NCBI GenBank assembly: GCA_937922085.1
Contig: CAKZVD010000003.1
Span: forward strand, 237,455 to 301,454
DNA from: an uncultured Tenacibaculum sp.
GTDB taxonomy: Bacteria; Bacteroidota; Bacteroidia; Flavobacteriales; Flavobacteriaceae
DNA length: 64,000 nt
Reading direction: 5' to 3'
The notes under the pieces were generated by a model. It was not told the DNA's origin and searched no databases. It saw nothing but the letters and a program-made list of their open reading frames with translations. Both the position numbers and the translations under genes were made by a program. Positions 27,424 to 36,827 of this stretch are shown here, in pieces; position 1 is the first letter of the stretch; each line of letters begins with the position of its first letter.

Positions 27424-27939
27424 TTATCTTTTAGTACTTCCTCCTAATGGTAAACGTTTTTTTAATTCTTCAACAATTCTATAGGTTGCCGGACAAATTT
27501 CTGTGTTTTTTATAGTTAAATCGGATATACTAGCAAATTTTTTACGATCGGTATGTGGATATTCTGCACATGCTTTAGGACGAACATCATAAATAAAACA
27601 AGAATTGTCTCGTTCATCTAAAAAAGTACAAGGAGCAGATTTTAACACCATAAAATCATCAGAATCTCTTTCTAAATATTGGCTTACAAAATCACGAACT
27701 TTCATTTTTAAATACTTAGAAATTCGTTCAATATCTTTCTCAGTAAAAATAGGACTCGTTGTTTTACAGCAATTTCCACATGTTAAACAATCCGTTTTTT
27801 CAAACTCATTATCATGTAATTCATGCATTAATAAATCTAACCGTTTTGGCGTTCTTCTTTTTAAACGTTGAAAATACTTCTTATTTTCTTCTAACTTTTC
27901 TGCCGCCAATTCCGTTAAGTTCTCCAAATCTTTATCCAT
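27424..27939 (-). CDS. YkgJ-family cysteine-cluster protein
   Basis: 171 residues with the cysteine cluster CLTCGNCC, then CTFLDE...CFIYDVRPKACAEYP and a later C in EICPAT. This spacing defines the YkgJ (Fe-S or zinc) family of unknown function. The N-terminus is a charged helix without a signal peptide. It lies 20 bases upstream of the desaturase-like frame. Confidence 0.82.
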   Translation of the reverse strand: MDKDLENLTELAAEKLEENKKYFQRLKRRTPKRLDLLMHELHDNEFEKTDCLTCGNCCKTTSPIFTEKDIERISKYLKMKVRDFVSQYLERDSDDFMVLKSAPCTFLDERDNSCFIYDVRPKACAEYPHTDRKKFASISDLTIKNTEICPATYRIVEELKKRLPLGGSTKR

Positions 27940-28037
27940 GCTACAAAACTACATTAATATGAATTGAGAATCAATCTAAAAAACAAATAAAATTATGTAA
28001 TTTTGTTGCTAGATTTTTATTAAAATTAAATCAACTA

Positions 28038-29810
28038 ATGGGTATACAATCGTTACTAGAAGCGAAGGTTAAAGAAGGCTTTTTAAAATTATATGAAATA
28101 GAAATACCTTCTGTAGAATTTCAAGCAACTCGAAAAGATTTTGAAGGAGACATTACAGTCGTTGTTTTTCCTTTATTACGTTATAAAAAAGGAAATCCGG
28201 TACAAATTGGTAACGATTTAGGAAATTACTTAGTCGAAAATATTGAAGAAATAAATAGCTTTAATGTTGTTAAAGGTTTTTTAAATTTAGTGGTTAATGA
28301 TACTTTCTACATCAACTTCTTTAACACCATAAATACCAATGAAACGTATGGTTTCTCTGAAAAAGTTGAAGACGTTCGTATGGTGGAGTACTCTTCTCCT
28401 AATACCAATAAGCCTTTACATTTAGGTCATGTTAGAAATGTTTTATTAGGATATTCAGTAGCTGAAATTTTAAAAGCTGCAGGACATAAAGTATACAAAA
28501 CTCAAATTATTAACGATAGAGGTATTCATATATGTAAATCTATGCTTGCTTGGAAACGTTTTGGAAATGAAGAAACTCCAGAATCAACAGGTTTAAAAGG
28601 TGATAAATTAGTTGGTAATTATTACGTAAAATTTGATCAAGAATATAAAAAAGAGATAGCTACTCTTATTGCCTCAGGTAGTTCTGAAGAAGATGCAAAA
28701 AAACAAGCTCCTTTATTTTTAGAAGCACAAGAAATGCTACGTAAATGGGAAGCCGGTGATGAAAAAACTGTTAGTCTTTGGAAAACCATGAACGGTTGGG
28801 TATACAAAGGATTTGATGTTACTTATAAAAATATTGGAGTAGATTTTGATAAATTATATTATGAAAGTGATACTTACTTATTAGGGAAAGATATTATTGA
28901 AGAAGGATTAAAAAATAACGTCTTTTATAAAAAAGAGGATGGTTCTGTTTGGTGCGATTTAACAAAGGATGGTATAGATGATAAACTAGTGTTACGTTCT
29001 GACGGAACAGCTGTTTATATGACACAAGACATAGGAACTGCTATTCAGCGAGCAAAAGATTTCACCAATTTAAATGGAATGGTGTATACGGTTGGTAATG
29101 AACAAGATCACCATTTTAAAGTTTTATTCTTAATCTTAAAAAAATTAGGGTACTCTTGGGCAGATCAATTACATCATTTAAGCTACGGAATGGTAGATTT
29201 ACCTTCTGGTAAAATGAAATCTCGTGAAGGAACCGTAGTAGATGCTGATGACTTAATGGATGAAATGACTAATACAGCTCGTGAAATTTCACAAGAATTA
29301 GGTAAACTAGAAGGCTACTCAAACGAAGAAAAAGAATCTCTTTATAAAATTATTGGTTTAGGTACTTTAAAGTATTTCATCTTAAAAGTAGATCCTAAAA
29401 AGAGAATTTTATTTGATCCTAAAGAATCTGTAGACTTTCAAGGAAATTCAGGACCGTTTATTCAAATGGCATATGCGAGAGTTCAATCTATTTTAAGAAA
29501 GTCTTCTTTTGATTATACAGGAACTATAACTGGTATTGAATTACATGAAAAGGAAAAGGAATTAATTAAACAATTAGAACTGTATCCTGAAGTAATTCAA
29601 CAAGCAGCTAAGAGTTATTCTCCTGCAATAGTAGCAAATTATACATTTGATTTGGTGAAAGAATTTAGTTCTTTTTATCAAAATGTGTCTATTTTAGGAG
29701 AAGAGAATCAAGATAAAAAGGTCTTTAGAGTTCAATTAGCTAAAAAAGTGGCTGATACCATAAAATCTGCATTTAATTTATTAGGAATTGATGTTCCTGA
29801 AAGAATGTAA
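28038..29810 (+). CDS. argS: Arginyl-tRNA synthetase
   Basis: 590 residues, class I synthetase. The HIGH motif is HLGH at residues 128-131 within SSPNTNKPLHLGHVRN, and the KMSKS-equivalent is KMKSR at 392-396. The C-terminal DALR anticodon-binding domain ends in LGIDVPERM. Length and motif order are normal. A TAATTTTG box (27998-28005) is a candidate -7 element about 33 bases upstream of the ATG. Confidence 0.96.
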   Translation: MGIQSLLEAKVKEGFLKLYEIEIPSVEFQATRKDFEGDITVVVFPLLRYKKGNPVQIGNDLGNYLVENIEEINSFNVVKGFLNLVVNDTFYINFFNTINTNETYGFSEKVEDVRMVEYSSPNTNKPLHLGHVRNVLLGYSVAEILKAAGHKVYKTQIINDRGIHICKSMLAWKRFGNEETPESTGLKGDKLVGNYYVKFDQEYKKEIATLIASGSSEEDAKKQAPLFLEAQEMLRKWEAGDEKTVSLWKTMNGWVYKGFDVTYKNIGVDFDKLYYESDTYLLGKDIIEEGLKNNVFYKKEDGSVWCDLTKDGIDDKLVLRSDGTAVYMTQDIGTAIQRAKDFTNLNGMVYTVGNEQDHHFKVLFLILKKLGYSWADQLHHLSYGMVDLPSGKMKSREGTVVDADDLMDEMTNTAREISQELGKLEGYSNEEKESLYKIIGLGTLKYFILKVDPKKRILFDPKESVDFQGNSGPFIQMAYARVQSILRKSSFDYTGTITGIELHEKEKELIKQLELYPEVIQQAAKSYSPAIVANYTFDLVKEFSSFYQNVSILGEENQDKKVFRVQLAKKVADTIKSAFNLLGIDVPERM

Positions 29811-29848
29811 TAATTAATATTATTATTTGGTAATTTGAAAAGATAAAC

Positions 29849-30424
29849 ATGGATATAATAAAAAAATTCACCCTTATAATAGTTGTATTTATAACAATAA
29901 ATGTTCTTTCTCAGAATAAATACAAAGAGGCTAAAATTTTACTAAAAGATAGTATTGAAGTATCTGGGCTTGCAAAAATATCTGGTAATATTATAAAATT
30001 CAAGAAATCAAAAAAAGATAAAAAGAAGAAATATAACTACAGAAAAGCGATGAAATTGACCTTTAAAAATGGGGATCAACATGTATTTAAAATTTCTAAT
30101 GGTAAAATTATTTTACCTAAAATAGAAACTCTTGGAAAAATTAGCTTATTTAGTATTCAAAAAACTGTTACTAATTTTGATTTTGATCATACTGGAAATA
30201 ACACTCCTCCAAGGTCAAATGGTTCCAATACTTTTACTATTTATTATTTTGGAAGAGATAATTCATATTCAGTTACAGCTCTTAGAAATAAAAAAAGTGA
30301 CGAAAAAATATATAATGAATTTTTTAAAAATTGTAAAGTATTTGTAGACCTTTCTTTAGAAGAAAAGCAAAAGTTTAATGGAATGAAAGGAACTGTAGAA
30401 TTTTATAATGAAAACTGTAAATAA
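29849..30424 (+). CDS. Exported protein of unknown function
   Basis: 191 residues with a signal peptide (MDIIKKFTLIIVVFITINVLSQ). The mature part is Lys-rich near the start (KKSKKDKKKKYNYRKAM), then beta-rich. No family recognised. It sits between argS and lpd, 38 and 28 bases away, on the same strand. Confidence 0.6.
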   Translation: MDIIKKFTLIIVVFITINVLSQNKYKEAKILLKDSIEVSGLAKISGNIIKFKKSKKDKKKKYNYRKAMKLTFKNGDQHVFKISNGKIILPKIETLGKISLFSIQKTVTNFDFDHTGNNTPPRSNGSNTFTIYYFGRDNSYSVTALRNKKSDEKIYNEFFKNCKVFVDLSLEEKQKFNGMKGTVEFYNENCK

Positions 30425-30452
30425 ACAACTAAAAGATTAAACACTATAAAAC

Positions 30453-31841
30453 ATGAAATACGACGTACTAGTAATTGGAAGTGGTCCTGGTGGTTATGTA
30501 ACTGCAATTAGAGCCTCTCAATTAGGATTAAAAACTGCAGTAATAGAAAAAGAAAGTTTAGGTGGTATTTGCTTAAACTGGGGATGTATTCCTACCAAAG
30601 CTTTATTAAAATCGGCACAAGTATATGACTATTTAAAACATGTAGATGCTTATGGTTTAAAAGCAGAAGCTATTGATAAAGATTTTAACGCGGTTATTAA
30701 ACGTAGTCGTGGTGTTGCTGAAGGAATGAGCAAAGGAGTTCAATTCTTAATGAAAAAGAATAAAATCGATGTTATTAATGGTTTTGGTAAAATAAAAACA
30801 GGTAAAAAAGTAGATGTAACTGCTGAAGATGGTACTGTTACAGAATATACTGCAAACCATATTGTTATTGCAACAGGTGCTCGTTCTCGTATATTACCAA
30901 GTTTACCACAAGATGGTAAAAAAGTAATTGGGTATCGTCAAGCTATGAATTTACCAACGCAACCTAAATCTATGATTGTAGTAGGTTCTGGTGCCATTGG
31001 TGTAGAATTTGCTCATTTTTACAATGCAATGGGTACTGAAGTAACTATTGTTGAATATATGCCTAATATTGTGCCTGTAGAAGATAAAGATGTTTCTAAA
31101 CAAATGGAACGTTCTTTTAAGAAAGCTGGTATTAAAGTAATGACAAATTCTTCTGTAGAATCTGTTGATACTTCTGGTGATGGTGTTAAAGCAACTGTTA
31201 AAACAAAAAAGGGAGAAGAAGTTTTAGAAGCTGATATTGTTTTATCTGCTGTTGGTATTAAAACAAATATTGAAAACATCGGTTTAGAAGATGTTGGAAT
31301 TATAACAGATAGAGACAAGATTTTGGTAAATGATTTTTATCAAACTAATATTCCTGGATATTATGCTATTGGAGATGTTACTCCTGGTCCTGCCCTAGCT
31401 CACGTTGCTTCAGCAGAAGGAATTACTTGTGTTGAAAAAATAGCTGGTTTACATACGGAAGCTATTGATTATGGAAATATTCCTGGTTGTACTTATGCTA
31501 CTCCAGAAATTGCTTCTGTAGGTTTAACTGAAGAAAAAGCAAAAGAGCAAGGATATGACATTAAAGTAGGAAAGTTTCCTTTCTCTGCTTCTGGTAAAGC
31601 AAAAGCTGCAGGTACTCCTGAAGGTTTTGTAAAGGTAATTTTTGATGCTAAATATGGCGAATGGTTAGGTTGCCATATGATTGGTGCTGGTGTAACCGAC
31701 ATGATTGCTGAAGCTGTTTTAGGTAGAAAATTAGAAACTACTGGTCATGAAGTATTAAAAACAATTCACCCTCACCCAACAATGAGTGAAGCGGTTATGG
31801 AAGCTGTTGCAGATGCTTATGATGAAGTTATTCATTTATAA
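30453..31841 (+). CDS. lpd: Dihydrolipoyl dehydrogenase
   Basis: 462 residues. FAD motif GSGPGGY at 9-15, redox-active Cys40-LNWG-Cys45 in GGICLNWGCIPTK, NAD motif GSGAIGVEF, and the C-terminal base His441 in HPHPTMSEAV. It is the E3 component of pyruvate and 2-oxoglutarate dehydrogenases and the glycine cleavage system. Complete and ordinary. Confidence 0.95.
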   Translation: MKYDVLVIGSGPGGYVTAIRASQLGLKTAVIEKESLGGICLNWGCIPTKALLKSAQVYDYLKHVDAYGLKAEAIDKDFNAVIKRSRGVAEGMSKGVQFLMKKNKIDVINGFGKIKTGKKVDVTAEDGTVTEYTANHIVIATGARSRILPSLPQDGKKVIGYRQAMNLPTQPKSMIVVGSGAIGVEFAHFYNAMGTEVTIVEYMPNIVPVEDKDVSKQMERSFKKAGIKVMTNSSVESVDTSGDGVKATVKTKKGEEVLEADIVLSAVGIKTNIENIGLEDVGIITDRDKILVNDFYQTNIPGYYAIGDVTPGPALAHVASAEGITCVEKIAGLHTEAIDYGNIPGCTYATPEIASVGLTEEKAKEQGYDIKVGKFPFSASGKAKAAGTPEGFVKVIFDAKYGEWLGCHMIGAGVTDMIAEAVLGRKLETTGHEVLKTIHPHPTMSEAVMEAVADAYDEVIHL

Positions 31842-31860
31842 AATACATCTTATAAAAAAT

Positions 31861-31892
31861 AAAAACCTCGCTATTAGCGAGGTTTTTTTTAT
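31861..31892 (+). terminator. Terminator after lpd
   Basis: AAAAACCTCGCT-ATT-AGCGAGGTTTTTTTT. Almost identical to the terminator after the following gene (32315-32343). Confidence 0.9.
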
Positions 31893-31918
31893 ATTTAAGG
31901 AAATTAAAAAGAATTAAA

Positions 31919-32293
31919 ATGAAAGCAAAATATCAAAGTGTTTTAAATTTAGGAGAAGAACTAGCTATTAAAAATGGTGATGTAAAGGAAGAAAACGGTG
32001 TTTTACATGTTACAGGAACTGCAAAAACACCCTATGAGAAAAATCTTATTTGGGATGAAATTAAAAAAGCTGGTGGTGAAGAACCAACAGATATCATTGC
32101 AAATATTTCAGTAGAGGATACTACAATTTTTGCTAACCATACTGTACAAGGTGGAGAAACCTTAGGTAAAATAGCAAAGCATTATTATGGAAATGCAGCA
32201 AAATATAATACTATTTTTGAAGCTAACACAAATATTCTGAATTCTCCTGATGTTATTCAACCTGGTCAAGAGTTAGTAATTCCTAATATTTAA
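31919..32293 (+). CDS. LysM-domain protein (YgaU/Kbp-like)
   Basis: 124 residues. The C-terminal LysM domain (about 70-124) reads HTVQGGETLGKIAKHYYGN ... IQPGQELVIP. The N-terminal half is BON-like (GVLHVTGTAKTPYEKNLIWDEI). This BON-plus-LysM layout is that of E. coli YgaU/Kbp, a cytoplasmic potassium-binding stress protein. It is shorter than Kbp (149) and has no signal peptide. Confidence 0.8.
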   Translation: MKAKYQSVLNLGEELAIKNGDVKEENGVLHVTGTAKTPYEKNLIWDEIKKAGGEEPTDIIANISVEDTTIFANHTVQGGETLGKIAKHYYGNAAKYNTIFEANTNILNSPDVIQPGQELVIPNI

Positions 32294-32314
32294 ACTCTAA
32301 TCTATTAATAAAAT

Positions 32315-32344
32315 AAAAAACCTCGCTGTTAGCGAGGTTTTTTG
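32315..32344 (+). terminator. Terminator after the LysM gene
   Basis: AAAAAACCTCGCT-GTT-AGCGAGGTTTTTTG, differing by one loop base from the terminator after lpd. Confidence 0.9.
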
Positions 32345-32381
32345 TATTTAAAATTTATGTTTTAATCTAATTTTAGATTAA

Positions 32382-32972
32382 TTAGAACTTATATGTTAAT
32401 CCTAAATTAATACTAGATAAATTTAAGTTAAGTCCAAAGTTACTTGTAGAGTTACTAGCTCCTTCTACTTTACTATTAGAATAAGATAAAGATCCTACAG
32501 ATGCTCTTAATGCAAATGATTCAGAAACAAAATAGTTTACTCCTGGTGCAACTGCAATAGCAAAAGCATTTGTATCAGGTGTATTTTCTTCTCCTATAGT
32601 AGCATACGAAATTCCGGCTCCTACAACAAATGAAAATTGATTACTTGGAGTAAAGAAATAAATTCCATTTAAATTTACACCGAAAGTATTAGTATCAACA
32701 ACATCTCCAATAAATCCATCAAATCTTTCTTCTGAACCAATAGTTAAACCTAATTCAATTGCTATATTTTCTGTAACAAAATAACCAACAGAAGGTGAAA
32801 TAACATAATTTGTAAAACTAACATCGCTTCCTGAGTTTGAGTTATTACTAAACCCTACAGTACCTGAAATATAAATATCCTTTTTTTCAAAACCTCCTAC
32901 AGTTTCTTTTTCTTGTGCTGTAACATTTGTTAAACCTAATACTGCAACACATGCAAATAATAATTTTCTCAT
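32382..32972 (-). CDS. Outer-membrane beta-barrel protein
   Basis: 196 residues with signal peptide (MRKLLFACVAVLGLTNVTAQ). The mature part alternates short amphipathic strands with turns, ending in a C-terminal LNLSSINLGLTYKF whose final Phe is typical of outer-membrane barrels. It fits the small OmpW/OprF-like porin-type barrels (8 strands). Single gene; nothing specific about cargo can be said. Confidence 0.75.
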   Translation of the reverse strand: MRKLLFACVAVLGLTNVTAQEKETVGGFEKKDIYISGTVGFSNNSNSGSDVSFTNYVISPSVGYFVTENIAIELGLTIGSEERFDGFIGDVVDTNTFGVNLNGIYFFTPSNQFSFVVGAGISYATIGEENTPDTNAFAIAVAPGVNYFVSESFALRASVGSLSYSNSKVEGASNSTSNFGLNLNLSSINLGLTYKF

Positions 32973-33309
32973 AATTTATTTTTTAATTTTAAGCGTGCGA
33001 AACTATAGAACTATTTTTACTAAAAAAAAGAAAACAACTATAATTTTATAAAGCGTTTAATTGTTAAAATTGACTATCTTATTAGAAAAATAATTTATTC
33101 ATGTATATATTTCATTATATAACATCACTTTATCTCATTTCCTTAAATTTATCTTAAAATTTGTTAAGAAAAAATAATTACAATTAGCTTCAAAAAAATA
33201 GCTTTTCTATTATAAAAAGAGTAAAACAGCAGCTAATTTAAAATTGTTCTTTTGGTTTTAACGACTCATTAACTCGTAAGCTGCAATAAATTCTTACTTT
33301 TGAAGAAAT
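32973..33309. other. Intergenic region with divergent promoters
   Basis: About 340 bases, AT-rich, between divergent genes. A TACTTTTG box at 33295-33302 fits the -7 element for the M1 aminopeptidase gene, and a TAGTTTCG-like element precedes the barrel gene on the minus strand. I see no further gene or structured element. Confidence 0.45.
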
Positions 33310-33321
33310 ATGTATGGTTTT

Positions 33322-35769
33322 ATGAAGAATTTATTACTAGCTTTTACTTTACTTTTTATTTCTCAATCTACACTCTCTCAAAATTTATCAAAGTATAAAG
33401 GAGAAAAAGATAAAACACATAATTTAATTCATACGAAACTTAAAGTAGACTTTGATTTTCAAAAACAAACAATGAATGGTGAAGAATGGGTTACTGCTAA
33501 GCCTCATTTTTATGCAATTAATAAATTTGTTTTAGATGCCAAAGCAATGCTAATTCATTCTGTATCTTTAAATAATCAAACATTAGACTATAATTACGAT
33601 GGCTATAAATTAAGTATAGATTTACCTCGTAAATTTAAACGTGATGAACAATTTACTATTTACATAAAATATACTGCACAACCTGAGAAAGTAAAACAAA
33701 AAGGTAGCAAAGCAATTACAGCTGCTAAGGGTTTGTATTTTGTAAATCCAACAGGATTAGATAAAAAGAAACCAACTCAAATTTGGACTCAAGGTGAAAC
33801 TGAAGCTAGTAGTTGCTGGTTTCCTACTATTGATGCTCCAAATCAAAAGACTTCTCAGGAATTATATATTACAGTTCCTCAAAAATTTGTTACGCTTTCA
33901 AACGGAAAATTAGAAAAACAAACCACAAATAACAACGGAACTAGAACTGATTACTGGAACTTTACCCAAAAACATGCTCCGTATTTATTTTTTATGGGAA
34001 TTGGGGAATATGAAATTGTAAAAGATACTTATAAAAACATTCCTGTTAATTATTATGTAGAAAAAGAATATGCGCCTTATGCAAAAGATATCTTTGGAAA
34101 TACTCCAGAAATGCTTCAATTCTTTTCAAAGATTACTGGAGTAGAATATCCTTGGAATAAATACGCTCAAATTGTAGGTAGAGATTATGTAAGTGGTGCC
34201 ATGGAAAACACTACAGCTGTTATTCATGGAGAAAAAGCATATCAAACTCCTGGACAATTAATTGATGAAAACATACAAGAAAACACAATTGCTCATGAAG
34301 CTTTTCATCATTGGTTTGGTGATTTAGTAACCGCAGAAAGCTGGAGTAACTTAACGGTTAATGAAAGTTTTGCTAATTATAGTGAATATTTATGGTTAGA
34401 ACACAAGTATGGAAAAGACTACGCAGATGCACATTTATTTGAGGACATTCAAGCATATAAAAACGGTCAGAATTCTGATAAACACTTAGTGCGTTTTTAT
34501 TATGATGATAAAGAAGATATGTTTGATGCTGTAAGCTATAACAAAGGTGGTGCTATATTACATATGCTTAGAAATTATCTAGGAGATGAAGCTTTTTATG
34601 CTGGTTTAAAAAAATATTTAACGGTGCATAAATATAGTACAGGAGAAGCACATCAACTTCGGTTAGCTTTTGAAAGTGTAAGTGGTAAAGATTTAAATTG
34701 GTTTTTCAATCAATGGTATTTTGGTAAAGGACATCCTGAATTAGATATTTCTTATGATTATAATGATTTAAGAAAAACAGTAACTCTTAATATATATCAA
34801 ACCCAAGATCAAGAATTTCATTTTCCGTTAGCTATTGATATTCATGAGAAAAACAATACTTCTAGACATCATATTTTTGTAAAAGGTAAAGAATCTTCTT
34901 TTACATTTCCGTATACTTCTCAACCAAAATTAATTCAAATTAACGCTGATGGTGTACTTCTTTGTGAACTAAATGAAAACAAAGTACTTAGTGATTATAT
35001 TTTTCAATTAAAAAACGCTAAAAATTACATCCATAAAAGAGAGGCTTTATTAGAAGTTGCTAAACAACAACAAAATGACAATAAAGCTTTTAATGCCATA
35101 GCTTCTGCTATTAATGATTCTTTTTATAAAATACGAAAACTAGCATTAGAAAACATTAATTTAATTAATAAAAACGTTAAAAGGAGAGTTATTGAAAACA
35201 TAAAAACAATTGCTAATAACGACCCTAAAACATTGGTACAAGCTGCTGCAATAGAAACCTTAGGTAAACTTACTGAACCAGAGTTAAAACCTATTTTTGA
35301 AACTGCTTTAAAAAGCAAATCTTATTCTGTAATGGGAAAAGCACTAGTTGCTCTTTATTATGTAGACAAACCTTTGGCTATCCAAAAATCAAAAGAATTA
35401 CCTATAGAAGTCAAAAAAATTATAGCAACTCCTTTAACTCGTATCTATTTAGAAGAAAAAGATGAAAGTGAGTTAACTTTTATTGCTGGTAATGTTGTTT
35501 CTGGTATGTTTTTAAGTCAAGATAAGAAAATTCAGAGTTTGTATAAAAAAGCATACGATAAAATAGCAAAAAGTAATAACACAGAAGCTATTCAAAATTT
35601 GGTAGATGACATTGTTATTAAAGGTAAACAATACCAACAATATGGTTTTAATAACGTAGGTATCGATTTAATGCGCAGTATGGTACAAACTCAAAAATCT
35701 GCTAATAAATCTAATGAAATTAAACATATCGCTATTATTAAAGATGCGATGGCTAGATTATTACAATAG
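33322..35769 (+). CDS. M1-family zinc aminopeptidase, exported
   Basis: 815 residues from the ATG at 33322, which starts a signal peptide (MKNLLLAFTLLFISQSTLSQ); an ATG at 33310 would add four residues and could be used if the mRNA begins at the TACTTTTG box. The gluzincin site is complete: SGAMEN exopeptidase motif, HEAFH with the third ligand Glu 19 residues further on (NESF). The C-terminal part (from about 560) is a helical HEAT-like domain. It trims N-terminal residues from peptides in the periplasm. Confidence 0.9.
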   Translation: MKNLLLAFTLLFISQSTLSQNLSKYKGEKDKTHNLIHTKLKVDFDFQKQTMNGEEWVTAKPHFYAINKFVLDAKAMLIHSVSLNNQTLDYNYDGYKLSIDLPRKFKRDEQFTIYIKYTAQPEKVKQKGSKAITAAKGLYFVNPTGLDKKKPTQIWTQGETEASSCWFPTIDAPNQKTSQELYITVPQKFVTLSNGKLEKQTTNNNGTRTDYWNFTQKHAPYLFFMGIGEYEIVKDTYKNIPVNYYVEKEYAPYAKDIFGNTPEMLQFFSKITGVEYPWNKYAQIVGRDYVSGAMENTTAVIHGEKAYQTPGQLIDENIQENTIAHEAFHHWFGDLVTAESWSNLTVNESFANYSEYLWLEHKYGKDYADAHLFEDIQAYKNGQNSDKHLVRFYYDDKEDMFDAVSYNKGGAILHMLRNYLGDEAFYAGLKKYLTVHKYSTGEAHQLRLAFESVSGKDLNWFFNQWYFGKGHPELDISYDYNDLRKTVTLNIYQTQDQEFHFPLAIDIHEKNNTSRHHIFVKGKESSFTFPYTSQPKLIQINADGVLLCELNENKVLSDYIFQLKNAKNYIHKREALLEVAKQQQNDNKAFNAIASAINDSFYKIRKLALENINLINKNVKRRVIENIKTIANNDPKTLVQAAAIETLGKLTEPELKPIFETALKSKSYSVMGKALVALYYVDKPLAIQKSKELPIEVKKIIATPLTRIYLEEKDESELTFIAGNVVSGMFLSQDKKIQSLYKKAYDKIAKSNNTEAIQNLVDDIVIKGKQYQQYGFNNVGIDLMRSMVQTQKSANKSNEIKHIAIIKDAMARLLQ

Positions 35770-35803
35770 TTTTTTAAATTATTTCTTATTTTAAATATTT
35801 TTT

Positions 35804-36026
35804 ATGGAAAAGATAAATCCAATACAATTAGAAATACAACCTATTAGAAAAGTAAAATTGCCTTTTAAAATAGTAGCTTTTATATTAACTCTCATTTTTG
35901 TTTTTAATCCTTTATATGATTTAATAGATATTTTTAATAAGAGTTTTCCTCATGGATGGTGTTGCCAACCTTTTATCTGTACCTCTTATCTTAATCAATA
36001 TCATTTCTTATAATGGATTTATTTAA
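35804..36026 (+). pseudogene. Small two-helix membrane protein gene with an apparent +1 frameshift
   Basis: Read from ATG 35804 the frame gives 69 residues whose C-terminus (HGWCCQPFICTSYLNQYHFL) is unlike a membrane protein. The frame one base further encodes DGVANLLSVPLILINIISYN and stops at 36026, supplying a clean second membrane helix. Dropping one base around 35953-35956 yields a sensible protein of about 73 residues (two helices, about 23-42 and 50-70). Either a real frameshift, programmed slippage or a sequencing error. The restored frame would overlap alkB by 14 bases. Confidence 0.55.
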
Positions 36027-36621
36027 CCAACATAACCAATTAACAAACTTACTACCTAAAGAAGGTACTGTTAATTATTATGGAAATGTTTTTAATAGAA
36101 ATGAAGCTGATTTTTATTATGAGCATTTATTAAATACTATTGAATGGAAGAATGATGAAGCTTTCATTTTCGGAAAATTAGTAATCACAAAACGAAAAGT
36201 GGCTTGGTATGGAGAAAAACCTTTTAAATATTCTTATTCAAATACTACTAAAACTGCACTCCCCTTTACCAAAGAGTTAATACAAATTAAAAGTTTTATA
36301 GAACAACAAACTAATGAAACCTATAATTCTTGCCTTTTAAACTTATATCATGATGGTTCTGAAGGCATGGCATGGCATAGCGATGGTGAAAAAGATTTAA
36401 AAAAGAATGGTGCCATTGCTTCTGTAACTTTCGGTTCTGAAAGAAAATTTGCTTTTAAAAATAAGCACAACAAAGAGGTTGTTTCTTTAATATTACAGCA
36501 TGGTTCATTACTAGTTATGAAAGATGAAACACAAACCAATTGGCTACATCGCTTACCTCCTACTAAAAAAACACATAGACCAAGAGTTAATATTACTTTT
36601 AGAACAATTGAAAAACATTAA
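36013..36621 (+). CDS. AlkB-type 2-oxoglutarate/Fe(II) dioxygenase
   Basis: 202 residues. Iron ligands His122-Ser-Asp124 (WHSDGE) and His179 (WLHRLPP), with the 2-oxoglutarate-binding Arg in RVNITFR. The RHRPR-like HRPRVNITFR ending and the NLYHDGSEGMAWHSD substrate loop are those of AlkB family DNA/RNA demethylases (ALKBH2/3-like). It repairs 1-methyladenine and 3-methylcytosine by oxidative demethylation. The start overlaps the upstream small gene (TAATG). Confidence 0.9.
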   Translation: MDLFNQHNQLTNLLPKEGTVNYYGNVFNRNEADFYYEHLLNTIEWKNDEAFIFGKLVITKRKVAWYGEKPFKYSYSNTTKTALPFTKELIQIKSFIEQQTNETYNSCLLNLYHDGSEGMAWHSDGEKDLKKNGAIASVTFGSERKFAFKNKHNKEVVSLILQHGSLLVMKDETQTNWLHRLPPTKKTHRPRVNITFRTIEKH

Positions 36622-36736
36622 CTTACTTCATTACTTTTAAAAATACTATAAATAAAAGTAACTTTACGATTTAAAAAAAAGATATGTTAGCTATGAAATA
36701 CAAATATATTTTAATAACCTGCACTTATAAATTGAA

Positions 36737-36758
36737 ATCTTGTTTTTTAAAACAAGAT
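36737..36758. promoter_or_regulatory. 22-bp perfect palindrome upstream of the Ole-like operon
   Basis: ATCTTGTTTT-TT-AAAACAAGAT, about 70 bases before the first gene of the six-gene operon. No T-run follows, so it is not a terminator; a regulator binding site is the likely reading. Confidence 0.4.
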
Positions 36759-36827
36759 ATTATATTGCTAAATAAAATAGAAATTTAATAGGTTAGTAAT
36801 ACATCCAATTTTATTAAATTATAAAAT

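Noticed and set aside
31019..31702. Minus-strand ORFs of 69-99 codons inside lpd
   Set aside because: They are antisense shadows of a strongly conserved enzyme; no start signals, and their products are low-complexity Ser/Thr/Pro-rich.
36673..36788. Short ORF beginning MLAMKYKYIL before the Ole-like operon
   Set aside because: It spans the 22-bp palindrome and has no ribosome binding or homology support; the palindrome is the more convincing feature.
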